Below are positions 6,844-13,649 of a stretch of DNA of 14,291 nt, piece after piece. Below the pieces are notes generated by a model. That model did no database searches and had not been told where the DNA came from. It was given only the letters and a program-made list of their open reading frames with translations. Origin of the DNA: Candidatus Bathyarchaeota archaeon (GTDB lineage: Archaea; Thermoproteota; Bathyarchaeia; TCS64); the NCBI GenBank assembly GCA_002726865.1, contig PBSW01000075.1, forward strand, positions 1 to 14,291, read 5' to 3'. Positions within the stretch are counted from its first letter, which is position 1. Every line of letters starts with the position of its first letter. The translations under genes and the position numbers were made by a program.

Positions 6844-7497
6844 TCAGAATCGCTGGCTATACCTCTGCTCCGTCCAGGGGTCTGCTTCATTGTGGTAGCC
6901 GTTCCTCTCCCAGAAACCAGGGCGATCACGATCCTTAAACTCAAGCCCTCTGAGCCATTTTCCTCCCTTCCAGAGGTAAGTGGTCTTCGCCTCACTCCTG
7001 TCTGGAAAAGAGCCGATAACCCCCCTAAGAGGATATCCGTGATCTGGAGTGAGGGGTTCCCCAGCATAATGGGTAGCAAGGAGGAAGTTGTCAGCCATGA
7101 CTAGATCGATGGGAAGATTTTCAGTGAAGTTATGCTCACAATGCTGGATGACAAATTTGGCTTCGGGTTTGGGCTTAATTATGCCCTCCTCGACGAGGTC
7201 CCTAATGAAGACACCCTCCCACTCCGTATCTAGTTTTGACCACCAGGTTACACAATGTATGTCCAGGATGGTCTTCCTCTGTGGGAGATCATTGAACTCC
7301 TCCCACGTTAAGATGACTTCCTCCTCAACAAGACCGAAAACCCTAAAGTCCCAATCTGATAGGTTGACTTTAGGGATTGATCCGTAGTGGAGGATGGGGA
7401 ACTTCTCAGTGAGGGATTGCCCGGGGGGGAGACGTCTGAGGTCTTCCCCATCGCCCTTCTTGAAACGAGATAAGAAGCCACTCAAAACAAGCGCCAA
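6844..7497 (-). CDS. Sulfite-oxidase-like molybdopterin oxidoreductase (SUOX fold), cytoplasmic
   Basis: 217 residues of the oxidoreductase molybdopterin-binding domain family. Visible: LPPGQSLTEKFPILHYGSIP (24-42), the domain start FRVFGLVEEEVILTWEEFNDLP (51-72), DIHCVTWWSKLDTEWEGV (79-96) with C82 as the expected molybdenum ligand, the HCEHNFTENLPIDLVMADN segment (119-137), GEPLTPDHGYPLRGVI (146-161), WLRGLEF (181-187) and the family tail DRPGFWERNGYHNEADPWTEQRY. No twin-arginine signal is present, so it is cytoplasmic, like bacterial and archaeal 'sulfite oxidase-like' proteins of unknown substrate. Relatives usually pass from HGYPLR-VVP straight to a WKSAKW motif; here about ten residues (GSFPDRSEAK) intervene. 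The start is TTG 7497 with no ATG nearby; an AT-rich box near 7520-7535 fits. It is divergent from the peptidase gene. Confidence 0.85.
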   Translation of the reverse strand: MALVLSGFLSRFKKGDGEDLRRLPPGQSLTEKFPILHYGSIPKVNLSDWDFRVFGLVEEEVILTWEEFNDLPQRKTILDIHCVTWWSKLDTEWEGVFIRDLVEEGIIKPKPEAKFVIQHCEHNFTENLPIDLVMADNFLLATHYAGEPLTPDHGYPLRGVIGSFPDRSEAKTTYLWKGGKWLRGLEFKDRDRPGFWERNGYHNEADPWTEQRYSQRF

Positions 7498-7640
7498 GAT
7501 GAAGAAACAAACAGCAGTTTATCAAGGTATGTAAAAATCTGTTTATTCCCGGCGGATAAATAGGTGGCATTCATATTTCTCCGAAGTTGTCTGCTTCGAC
7601 GATTTCTTTAAGGATCAAAGGCTATCTATCTTTAATCATC

Positions 7641-8786
7641 ATGGATTTTGAAGGAAGGCTGAGTCGAGCAAGAGAGGAGATGCGGAAAATGGGCGTTGAT
7701 TTGATGTACCTCCGCCGGGGAGCTAAGCTATGGTACTTGGCTGGTATTCGGAGGCGAGGGCCTGAGATGACTGATCATAACACCTATGGGGACTATATTC
7801 AGGGTGCTTACGTAGGGGCTGAGGAGGGCTTCGTCCTAGTGGGACCCCGGATGGGTAGCGCAGCATGGGTATACGAGGCCAAGGGAAAACCCTGGATCAA
7901 TGAATTGAGGATCATTGATGAGTCTGAGACCCCGGAGAAGGTCCTAGAGGAGGTCCTCAAGGGATTCGATGTTAAGGGCGATGTCATGGTTGACGAGCGA
8001 GCCTGGGCTCAGGGAGGGCTTCTAATTCAGAAAAATCTCCCGCGATCAGGCTTGAGACTTGCTTCGGAGATCATCGATCCAATGAAGATGATTAAGGACA
8101 AAAACGAGATCGCCCTTATGAAAAAGGTGGGCGAGATTACTGATAAGGTATATGGCGAGGTAGTAAATCACCTCAAGGTGGGTCTGAAGGAGGAGGAGGT
8201 GGCCCATGAGGTGGACTACCAGTTCACCAAACACAACTCAGATCAAACCTCCTTCGTTACCGGGGTGAGGTTCAGCAGCCCCAAGAGACCTAGGAGGCTT
8301 CACGCGTCTCGGTCGACATCTAGGAGCCTGCATGAGGGAGATACTATCACGTTTGACTTTGGTGGAGTCTACCAAGGTTACTGCTCCGACTTCGGGAGGA
8401 CGGTCTACGTGGGGGATCCCCCGGCAAAGGTAAAGGAGATCCATAATGCCGTGATGGATGCACAGGCTGCAGCCATACAGGTGATGGTGAGTGATACGAT
8501 AACAGCGCAGGGGCTGGATAGGATAGCCCGGGGCCTCATCACAGACAGGGGATACGGCGAGTGCTTCGGCCACAGACTAGGACATGGGATAGGGGTCACC
8601 GTGCACGAGCCACCTTTTCTCTACATCCCCGACGACACGATGCTCCAGACCGGGATGACATTCACTGTGGAGCCCAGCATCCGGCTTCCAAACAGCTGGT
8701 CGGTTAGGGTAGAGGACGTCGTGATGGTCACTGAAGAGGGAGGACTCCCTTTCACTAACTATCATAAAGAGCTAATCACCATATGA
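7641..8786 (+). CDS. M24 family metallopeptidase (Xaa-Pro peptidase/prolidase type)
   Basis: 381 residues from ATG 7641; an in-frame TTG at 7587 would add 18 residues but is less likely, because TTTCTTTAAGG near 7603-7613 looks like a TATA box giving a leaderless ATG. Residues about 3-135 form a creatinase-like N-terminal domain and about 155-378 form the pita-bread catalytic domain. Metal ligands are visible: D239 and D250 (TFDFGGVYQGYCSDFGRTVY), H315 (GHRLGHGIG), E344 (FTVEPSI) and E358 (VRVEDVVMV). H221 is at the usual catalytic-histidine position (RRLHAS). The family removes N-terminal residues before proline or cleaves X-Pro dipeptides; a few members are creatinases. It is cytoplasmic (no signal). 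A T-run 30 bases after the stop may terminate it. Exact substrate is uncertain. Confidence 0.9.
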   Translation: MDFEGRLSRAREEMRKMGVDLMYLRRGAKLWYLAGIRRRGPEMTDHNTYGDYIQGAYVGAEEGFVLVGPRMGSAAWVYEAKGKPWINELRIIDESETPEKVLEEVLKGFDVKGDVMVDERAWAQGGLLIQKNLPRSGLRLASEIIDPMKMIKDKNEIALMKKVGEITDKVYGEVVNHLKVGLKEEEVAHEVDYQFTKHNSDQTSFVTGVRFSSPKRPRRLHASRSTSRSLHEGDTITFDFGGVYQGYCSDFGRTVYVGDPPAKVKEIHNAVMDAQAAAIQVMVSDTITAQGLDRIARGLITDRGYGECFGHRLGHGIGVTVHEPPFLYIPDDTMLQTGMTFTVEPSIRLPNSWSVRVEDVVMVTEEGGLPFTNYHKELITI

Positions 8787-8812
8787 CCGACACGCAATCA
8801 CGTGTACCGTTG

Positions 8813-9118
8813 TCAGGTTTTTTTAAGGGTCTTCTCCAGGATGTCGAGACCCTTCTCGAGGAGATCGTCATTTATGCTTAGTGGTGAATGCAAATGGATG
8901 CAGTTGTCATAGAGGCCTGCCTTGAACGTCAGCAGTCCCGAGGAAAGTGTAGCCTTCATCACCCTGGATAAAGCCTCCGGGTTTGGCTTTTTTTTGAGCT
9001 GCGGTCATCACCATCTCAATGACAAGCATGGGTCCCTTACCACTGTCCTCTTCAATGGTCTCGAATGTATCGAACTAGATCTTGATTATGTGGGACCCAC
9101 TCCTTCAGGGAACTCTGC
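8813..9118 (-). pseudogene. Decayed 3' end of a class III (PLP) aminotransferase gene
   Basis: On the minus strand the last 56 codons (8816-8983) read NPEALSRVMKATLSSGLLTF, then KAGLYDNCIHLHSPLSIND and a helical LLEKGLDILEKTL tail ending at TGA 8813-8815. This is the C-terminus of 4-aminobutyrate/acetylornithine-type aminotransferases, where G-L-L-T-x-x-A-G-x-Y-x-N is typical. Going upstream, the frame is broken within an eight-base homopolymer (T at 8988-8995). Beyond it another frame gives GKGPMLVIEMVMTAAQ, which fits the preceding 'G-x-G-L-M-x-x-I-E' strand. Further upstream an in-frame stop appears and similarity fades. The PLP lysine and most of the protein (normally about 430 residues) are absent. 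The recognisable sequence stops next to the 53-bp repeat at 9119. The frameshift could be a sequencing error, but the truncation cannot. Confidence 0.75.
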
Positions 9119-9171
9119 CTTCAGGAAACGAAGGTAGGAGGGTTTATCCCAAAGTGCGGGGGGTTGGATTC
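9119..9171 (-). repeat. 53-bp direct repeat, copy 1, resembling a tRNA 3' end plus flank
   Basis: It matches 13552-13604 in the same orientation at 50 of 53 positions (differences at 9123, 9150 and 9166). On the minus strand the first part reads GAATCCAACCCCCCGCA, resembling the 3' T-stem and acceptor strand of a tRNA with a 5' GCGGGGG acceptor (a tRNA-Leu pattern in archaea) and discriminator A. The remaining bases would be tRNA downstream flank. No tRNA body lies upstream of it here. A remnant attachment site is the best reading (inference). Confidence 0.65.
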
Positions 9172-9680
9172 CCACCCAGATTTACTAGTAAAATTGAAAC
9201 ATAATCGATGATTTTATCCTCACATCCCCTCAACTCTATGATATAGCCGACCCATTGCTTGGTATCGAAGTGATGAAAAATGATTGACATAACACATCGA
9301 TTTCAAACAGACTTTAATGGGAAAGACCCCGACAAATATTAGCAGATTAGGAACCCGATCTAGTAGAAGACTTACTAGACTACGCCCAAGAATCTATGAG
9401 AACCCGAACAAATAAAGATTCAGCGAAGAAATCGAGAGTTCTTTGTCAATTGATAAGCGACGATAATTGTATAGGAGGGAAAGTAGAGCGCAAGATCTGA
9501 ATGCTATGTCAATGTTCGTGCGCTTGATCGATTATGCGCGTGCAGGCCCTCATCGACAAGAATTTCTTGCGTAAAACACGGGATTTCTGGTAGATGAACC
9601 ATGGGTGTTGTCACGATACTAATCATAGCCTACCCTAGAGAGTCTAGAAACAAGAAAATGATTTTAATTCTAACATATTC
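9172..9680. other. Gene-free stretch with scattered ORF fragments
   Basis: Together with the decayed aminotransferase this leaves almost 900 bases without an intact gene. Visible items: a perfect 12-base palindrome TTTACTAGTAAA at 9181-9192; a 49-codon open frame without a good start at 9351-9500 (EPDLVEDLLDYAQESMRTRT and on); and an overlapping shifted frame at 9467-9574 (from TTG, ending QEFLA). The two frames could be pieces of one broken gene, but I recognise neither. The 15-base string AGAGTTCTTTGTCAA at 9435-9449 recurs at 12605-12619. I see no RNA gene. Confidence 0.45.
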
Positions 9681-10940
9681 TCAATCTAATGTTATTATCC
9701 CATCTATCATACAGAACTTTATTTTCCTTAAATCGCTGATGTCTTTTTCTGGGTTGCCCTCCACGGATATGATATCTGCTTTCACCCCCACTTTAATTGT
9801 CCCAAAGATGTCTCCCATCCTGTATGCCTCTGCCGCGGTACCCGTTGCCGAGGATATGACTTCTAGAGGTGACATACCTGCGTCCACCATCATCTCCATA
9901 GCCCTCAGCAGACGCGTCGAGTTCCCGAGTCCCGTAGCGTCTGACCCCGCGACAACCTTAACCCCCATTTTTCTCATCCTAGAGAGGTTTTCGAATTTCC
10001 TTTGGAACTTATAATTCAGTTCCTCCCAAGCTCTTTCTTCGTCATCAGCCAGCACCTGCCCCTCTTTCGTTATAGCCCCGAGTGAATCATATCTATCAGA
10101 CCCGGTCTGCAGAGTGGGGCAATAGTAAAGACCCTTCTCGGTCATGGTTTTCACGGCGTCCTCGTCGAATCCTCTGGACCCATCCGGGGTCAAGAAGCCA
10201 CAGTGACAGAGGATGTCCACGCCAGCCCGGGCCGCGTTCCCCACGGAGTCATACGCCTCACAATGGGCTGTTGTCACGCGTCCTAACCTGTGAGACGCTT
10301 CCACCGCCGAACGCATCTCTCCCTCGCTGAAGGTGACCTGGCTCGCCGTTGGGCCTCCGAGGGATCCGATGTTAACTGAGCCTCCACCTGATGCCATAAT
10401 CTTGACAAAGTCCACATCCTCCTTGACGAACTGCCCTACCCTCGCGACCACCTGGTCAACTCCATTTGCCTCGTTGTCGTTGCAGAAGTGGAAATGTCCG
10501 CCAGTACTGGTGAGAGGTCTACCAGCGACGAGAAGCCTTGGGCCCTCCACTATTCCTAGTTTGATTCCCTGCCTCAGGCTCTGGGCCACTAGGTTTCTGG
10601 CCCCTGCATCCATCATGGTGGTTATTCCTGCTCGTAAGGCCGCTCTGACGTTTGATACTCCAGCCATCAAGTGGATGGAGTCAGACTCTCTGCTGATCTT
10701 GCTGTATCCCCCATAAGTCCCTAATGTGAGGTGTATGTGTGTGTCCACCAGACCTGGGAGCACTGTCTGTTCCCCTAGGTTCACCTCCCTGACCCCGGTA
10801 CCTTGCGGTATTTCATCTTGACCGTCCTCGTCTATGAGGTGTATTTGGTTGTCTTTGACAACAATCACAGGATCATTAACTGGTTTATTTCCAGTTCCGT
10901 CAATCATGCGCTTGGCGCGAATAACCGTGTATTCACTCAT
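9681..10940 (-). CDS. Metal-dependent amidohydrolase (prolidase/imidazolonepropionase-like)
   Basis: 419 residues, family length. The amidohydrolase metal centre is complete: HIHL (H68, H70), DFVKIMASGG with K180, probably carboxylated and bridging two metals, TTAHCEA (H226), LCHCGF (H246) and AGSDATG (D334). This HxH-K-H-H-D set matches the Xaa-Pro/Xaa-Arg dipeptidase-like branch of the superfamily, which cleaves L-Xaa-Pro or L-Xaa-Arg/Lys dipeptides or N-acyl derivatives; the exact substrate cannot be read from sequence. N-terminal (1-60) and C-terminal (about 370-419, KVGVKADIISVEGNPEKDI) beta-sandwich parts are present and there is no signal peptide. It is divergent from the first cupin gene across 86 bases. 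GTTAAAACA near 10970-10977 is a plausible TATA box. An inverted repeat covers the start codon. Confidence 0.88.
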   Translation of the reverse strand: MSEYTVIRAKRMIDGTGNKPVNDPVIVVKDNQIHLIDEDGQDEIPQGTGVREVNLGEQTVLPGLVDTHIHLTLGTYGGYSKISRESDSIHLMAGVSNVRAALRAGITTMMDAGARNLVAQSLRQGIKLGIVEGPRLLVAGRPLTSTGGHFHFCNDNEANGVDQVVARVGQFVKEDVDFVKIMASGGGSVNIGSLGGPTASQVTFSEGEMRSAVEASHRLGRVTTAHCEAYDSVGNAARAGVDILCHCGFLTPDGSRGFDEDAVKTMTEKGLYYCPTLQTGSDRYDSLGAITKEGQVLADDEERAWEELNYKFQRKFENLSRMRKMGVKVVAGSDATGLGNSTRLLRAMEMMVDAGMSPLEVISSATGTAAEAYRMGDIFGTIKVGVKADIISVEGNPEKDISDLRKIKFCMIDGIITLD

Positions 10941-10953
10941 AGTAAGTGAATAC
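10929..10953. promoter_or_regulatory. Inverted repeat over the amidohydrolase start codon
   Basis: GTATTCACT (10929-10937), a seven-base spacer, then AGTGAATAC (10945-10953): nine-base perfect arms. The ATG (minus strand, 10938-10940) lies in the spacer. It could be an operator for a dimeric repressor or, in RNA, a hairpin exposing the start codon in its loop. Function is inference. Confidence 0.4.
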
Positions 10954-10993
10954 TATGGTTGGTATATTGTTTTAACTCGGTGGGTCTGAGAAA

Positions 10994-11004
10994 CAATTTT
11001 AACA
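10994..11004 (+). promoter_or_regulatory. TATA-like box of the first cupin gene
   Basis: CAATTTTAACA lies about 27 bases before ATG 11027, so the message would be leaderless or nearly so. No Shine-Dalgarno sequence precedes that ATG. Confidence 0.45.
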
Positions 11005-11026
11005 ATTTGCGTCAGATATTTAGAAA

Positions 11027-11758
11027 ATGCATATCAATATCGCCGATGTCGAAGGATTGGAGATTACTCAGGGAGTTGTGGAGAGGACTTTACTCCGACC
11101 TGAGCAAACAGAGACTAGTGACCTGACCGTAAAACACCACGTCCTTACCGGGGGGGAGATAATGTTCGTGGAGGATGGCGTAGAATATCAGCATTATATC
11201 ATCTCCGGGTGTGCCCTTATGAAGGGCCGCCTACTGCACGGCGATTCGGGTGTCTTCGTCCCTGGCAGCAGCCGGTTCGGTGAGCCCCATAAACACGGCT
11301 TTGCCCATACGGGGGAAGGAAAGCTGCGGATACTTACGGTGATATATAAGACGCCTCGTCCAAACTTCAGGTGGGCCAAGACTAGGATCAAGAACCTGAG
11401 CCAAGTCGAGGGCCGCCTCGGGGGCATGTTTGCCCAACAAATATTCACGGAGGAGGAGCATGCGCTTATGGGGGCTCTTAGAATGCATTCTCTTGATGTT
11501 CAGACTCATGCGCCTGGCGTCGTTCTGCCGGTACACCGAAACCCTGAGGAGTTTGCGTATATTCTAAGGGGGACGGGCGAGGTAATGTCCGGAGACAATA
11601 GGGTAAGGGTGAGACCCGGTTCTTTGGTGTACACCGAAGAGGCCGTTCCGCATGCAGTAAAAAATACTAGCAAAGACCTTCCTCTTCAGTATGTTGCATT
11701 CGAGTTCACGAGACAGGACGAGAGCTGGACCGAGATGGGGTACAATGAAAAAACGTGA
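11027..11758 (+). CDS. Double-cupin protein, first of a tandem pair
   Basis: 243 residues with two cupin-like halves. The N-terminal half (about 20-115) has HHVLTGGEIMF, QHYIISGCAL and PGSSRFGEPHKHGFAH. The C-terminal half (about 150-235) is a standard cupin: THAPGVVLPVHRNPEEFAYILRGTGEV (motif 1, with H and E as candidate metal ligands) and VRPGSLVYTEEAVPHAVKN (motif 2, with the third histidine). The layout is reminiscent of bicupins such as ureidoglycine aminohydrolase and other small-molecule hydrolases, isomerases or dioxygenases, but no substrate can be assigned. The downstream neighbour is a clear paralogue, roughly half identical by eye, with the same QHYI-GCA, PGSSRFG-PHKH, RPNFRWAK and TEEEHALMGAL-MH blocks. 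It is divergent from the amidohydrolase, which may act in the same pathway (inference). Confidence 0.8.
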   Translation: MHINIADVEGLEITQGVVERTLLRPEQTETSDLTVKHHVLTGGEIMFVEDGVEYQHYIISGCALMKGRLLHGDSGVFVPGSSRFGEPHKHGFAHTGEGKLRILTVIYKTPRPNFRWAKTRIKNLSQVEGRLGGMFAQQIFTEEEHALMGALRMHSLDVQTHAPGVVLPVHRNPEEFAYILRGTGEVMSGDNRVRVRPGSLVYTEEAVPHAVKNTSKDLPLQYVAFEFTRQDESWTEMGYNEKT

Positions 11759-11829
11759 GCGCATAATATCGTTTTTAGCGAGCGATGTCCGCGTATTTAT
11801 TGGTGGATAAAAGGATTCTGTGATGAATA

Positions 11830-12555
11830 ATGCACGTTAATATTGACAGCGTAAAAGAGAAAGAAATATCACCCGGGGTAATTGGGAGGGTTCTCCTGGC
11901 GGAAGGCCAGTCATCTCCGGGAGGCTTGACGGTATTTCACCACACCCTTACGGATGGTGAAGTTGTTTTTGATCAGCAGGGAGCCGAGTTCCAGCACTAT
12001 ATCGTCCAAGGATGTGCCAGGATAGGAGGAAAGTTCGTCCACTCCGAGACCGCGATATTCGTGCCAGGTAGCTCAAGGTTCGGTGACCCCCATAAACATA
12101 GGATAGCCCACGACGGGGAGGGGGAGCTCCGAATAGTCACCGCCATCTACAAAACGGATCGACCGAATTTCAGGTGGGCCAAGTCTCGCAGCAGAAACCT
12201 CTACCAGGCGTTGCCGAGCGTCTCAACCATCATAAATCAGCAGCTCATAACCGAAGAGGAGCACGCCCTCATGGGGGCGCTCAAAATGCATGCACTTGAC
12301 ATCCAAACCCATGCGCCCCTCACGGGTAACCCCGAGCATAAGAACCCCGAAGAGGTCATGTACGTTTTAAGAGGAACGGGAGAGGCGGTATGTGGCGAAG
12401 AAAAGTATCATGTGAAGCCTGGAGCGCTCATCTACTCAAAGGAAGGAGAGGTCCATGGTATCTATAACCGTGACGACAAGCTGCCACTGCAGTACTTTGT
12501 CCTCGAGTTCATTGATCACGACAAGATGTGGACGGAGAGAGGCTACAGGGTCTAA
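11830..12555 (+). CDS. Double-cupin protein, second of a tandem pair
   Basis: 241 residues, colinear with the preceding cupin protein. Conserved blocks: QHYIVQGCARIGGKFVH, PGSSRFGDPHKHRIAH, RPNFRWAKSRSRNLYQ, ITEEEHALMGALKMHALDIQ, then the C-terminal cupin with PEHKNPEEVMYVLRGTGEAV and PGALIYSKEGEVHGIYN. The candidate metal ligands (H, E, H) of the C-terminal barrel are kept in both proteins. The linker between barrels differs most (LYQALPSVSTIINQQ here). ATG 11830 lies 71 bases after the first gene; TATTTATT near 11794-11801 may be its own TATA box, so the pair may be separately transcribed. A T6 run just after the stop (12569-12574) may end the transcript. Retention of both copies suggests different substrates or a hetero-oligomer (inference). 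Confidence 0.8.
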   Translation: MHVNIDSVKEKEISPGVIGRVLLAEGQSSPGGLTVFHHTLTDGEVVFDQQGAEFQHYIVQGCARIGGKFVHSETAIFVPGSSRFGDPHKHRIAHDGEGELRIVTAIYKTDRPNFRWAKSRSRNLYQALPSVSTIINQQLITEEEHALMGALKMHALDIQTHAPLTGNPEHKNPEEVMYVLRGTGEAVCGEEKYHVKPGALIYSKEGEVHGIYNRDDKLPLQYFVLEFIDHDKMWTERGYRV

Positions 12556-12635
12556 ACTCATTATCTCTGTTTTTTGAGCCACAGGCACAGACGAGACTCT
12601 TTTCAGAGTTCTTTGTCAACTCTGACTCGCCCACC

Positions 12636-12652
12636 ACATAATTGAATTATGT
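12636..12652. repeat. 17-base palindrome ACATAATTGAATTATGT
   Basis: Two perfect eight-base arms around a single G. It lies in AT-rich spacer far from both neighbouring start codons, so a regulator site is possible but unsupported. Confidence 0.4.
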
Positions 12653-12766
12653 TTCATGGCCGAGTAAAGATTTCTTCAATCAAATACATTTATCTGGTTA
12701 GATAGAATAAAAGCAAACCCGCTAGTTTTCTAGGCTTTAGAGTCCCTAGCTGGATTACGCCCCTAT

Positions 12767-12859
12767 ATGGCACTTGATTCCGTCCACGCCTTCCTCGAGG
12801 AGAGAACGGTCATTAGGCTCCACGAGTTCGACGAGCTCCTGAAGAGCGTCGAAAGATAG
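12767..12859 (+). CDS. Possible 30-residue protein or gene remnant
   Basis: ATG 12767 to TAG 12857-12859 encodes MALDSVHAFLEERTV followed by an amphipathic acidic helix ending LLKSVER. Codon choice (GAG, CTC, GTC, TTC) matches the G+C-rich genes downstream much better than the AT-rich spacer before it, which suggests real or recently real coding sequence. No ribosome site or well-placed TATA box is visible. It could be the surviving end of a deleted gene. Confidence 0.3.
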   Translation: MALDSVHAFLEERTVIRLHEFDELLKSVER

Positions 12860-12880
12860 CCTCCGGAGGTTCCCGGACCC

Positions 12881-12891
12881 CATTTAAATAA
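12881..12891 (+). promoter_or_regulatory. Strong TATA box of the thioredoxin-like gene
   Basis: CATTTAAATAA, embedded in otherwise G+C-rich DNA, is centred about 27 bases before ATG 12913. This is the clearest archaeal promoter in the window and implies a leaderless mRNA. Confidence 0.65.
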
Positions 12892-12912
12892 GCCCCGCCG
12901 TTAGGATGAACC

Positions 12913-13491
12913 ATGTCATTCACACTCCATATAGGAGAAAAAGCACCGGACTTCGAGCTCCCCGCCACCGACGGCAACACCTACAGCCTCGGCGACCTCG
13001 ACGATGAGACCCTCGTGGTCTTCTTCACATGTAACCACTGCCCCTACGTCATCGGATCAGACGAGGCGACCCGGGGGACAGTGGAGAAGTACTCGCTCAA
13101 GGGCGTCAGGTTCGTGGGGATTAACTCCAACAGCATCAAGACCGTGCCCGGGGACGGATTCCCCCAGATGGTGGAACGCATGAAGGAGCACGGGTTCCCC
13201 TGGCTCTACCTCAGGGACAAATCCCAGGAGGTCGCCAAGGAATACGGCGCCCTGAGGACGCCACACTTTTACGTCTTCGACAGGGAGCGCAAGCTGGTCT
13301 ACACGGGACGCGCCATCGACAACCCCCGAGAGTCCTCGAAATCGACGGTGTTCGACCTGGACAGGGCCCTCGAGGAGCACACCTCGGGGAAGCCGGTGAG
13401 CGTCCCCCTCACTAACCCCATCGGGTGCAACGTAAAGTGGGAAGGGCAGGACGCCCACTGGATGCCCCCCGAGGCTTGCGACCTCGTCTAG
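12913..13491 (+). CDS. Thioredoxin-family protein with CxxC (AhpC/TSA-Redoxin-like)
   Basis: 192 residues. The N-terminus [23 protein letters not shown] is typical of AhpC/TSA and redoxin proteins. The active site is CNHCPYV with C40 and C43, as in the widespread 'thioredoxin family protein' group with CxxCPY. The cis-proline region is [25 protein letters not shown] (about 112-136). The C-terminal [13 protein letters not shown] segment (about 169-181), including another cysteine, is also characteristic of this group. It probably acts as a cytoplasmic thiol-disulfide oxidoreductase or peroxidase-like protein; no signal peptide. It is transcribed alone. Its codons are the most G+C-rich in the window. 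It lies just inside the second 53-bp repeat. Confidence 0.85.
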   Translation: MSFTLHIGEKAPDFELPATDGNTYSLGDLDDETLVVFFTCNHCPYVIGSDEATRGTVEKYSLKGVRFVGINSNSIKTVPGDGFPQMVERMKEHGFPWLYLRDKSQEVAKEYGALRTPHFYVFDRERKLVYTGRAIDNPRESSKSTVFDLDRALEEHTSGKPVSVPLTNPIGCNVKWEGQDAHWMPPEACDLV

Positions 13492-13551
13492 CGACGGACT
13501 AACTGCTGAAATACTGCTTCAAAGGGGCCACGGCTTTTCACCATTGAGAGA

Positions 13552-13604
13552 CTTCCGGAAACGAAGGTAGGAGGGTTTATCCAAAAGTGCGGGGGGTGGG
13601 ATTC
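13552..13604 (-). repeat. 53-bp direct repeat, copy 2, resembling a tRNA 3' end plus flank
   Basis: Partner of the repeat at 9119-9171. On the minus strand it contains GAATCCCACCCCCCGCA: T-stem 3' strand CCCAC, acceptor 3' strand CCCCCGC and discriminator A. Going upstream on that strand, TTTGAAT resembles a T-loop (usual TTCGAAT) preceded by GAGGG, so T-arm likeness extends to about 13612. No anticodon or D-arm can be formed further upstream. The pattern fits an archaeal tRNA-Leu 3' fragment left by integration or deletion (inference). Confidence 0.65.
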
Positions 13605-13649
13605 AAACCCTCCTATAGCTGGAGATATCACCCGCAAACACCTTTTTTT

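Larger units (their letters stand above)
12556..12912. other. Intergenic stretch with palindrome and a tiny ORF
   Basis: It holds a T6 run (12569-12574), the 15-base repeat AGAGTTCTTTGTCAA at 12605-12619 shared with 9435-9449, a perfect odd palindrome ACATAATTGAATTATGT at 12636-12652, a 30-codon ORF at 12767-12859 and the promoter of the thioredoxin-like gene. I see no RNA gene. Confidence 0.5.

Noticed and set aside
9351..9574. Degenerate integrase gene near the first repeat
   Set aside because: An integrase remnant would fit an attachment site, but neither overlapping frame shows the R-H-R-Y signature or other recombinase features.
13057..13458. 133-codon minus-strand ORF over the thioredoxin-like gene
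   Set aside because: It is a product of G+C-rich codon bias in the opposite strand; the plus-strand CxxC protein is unmistakable.
13588..13637. A tRNA gene on the minus strand ending at the second repeat
   Set aside because: Acceptor-like strands GCGGGTG and CCCCCGC and a T-arm-like loop are there, but only 50 bases separate the ends, there is no D-arm, the middle hairpin loop lacks the conserved U33, and the T-stem has an A-A mismatch. It is a fragment, not a gene.
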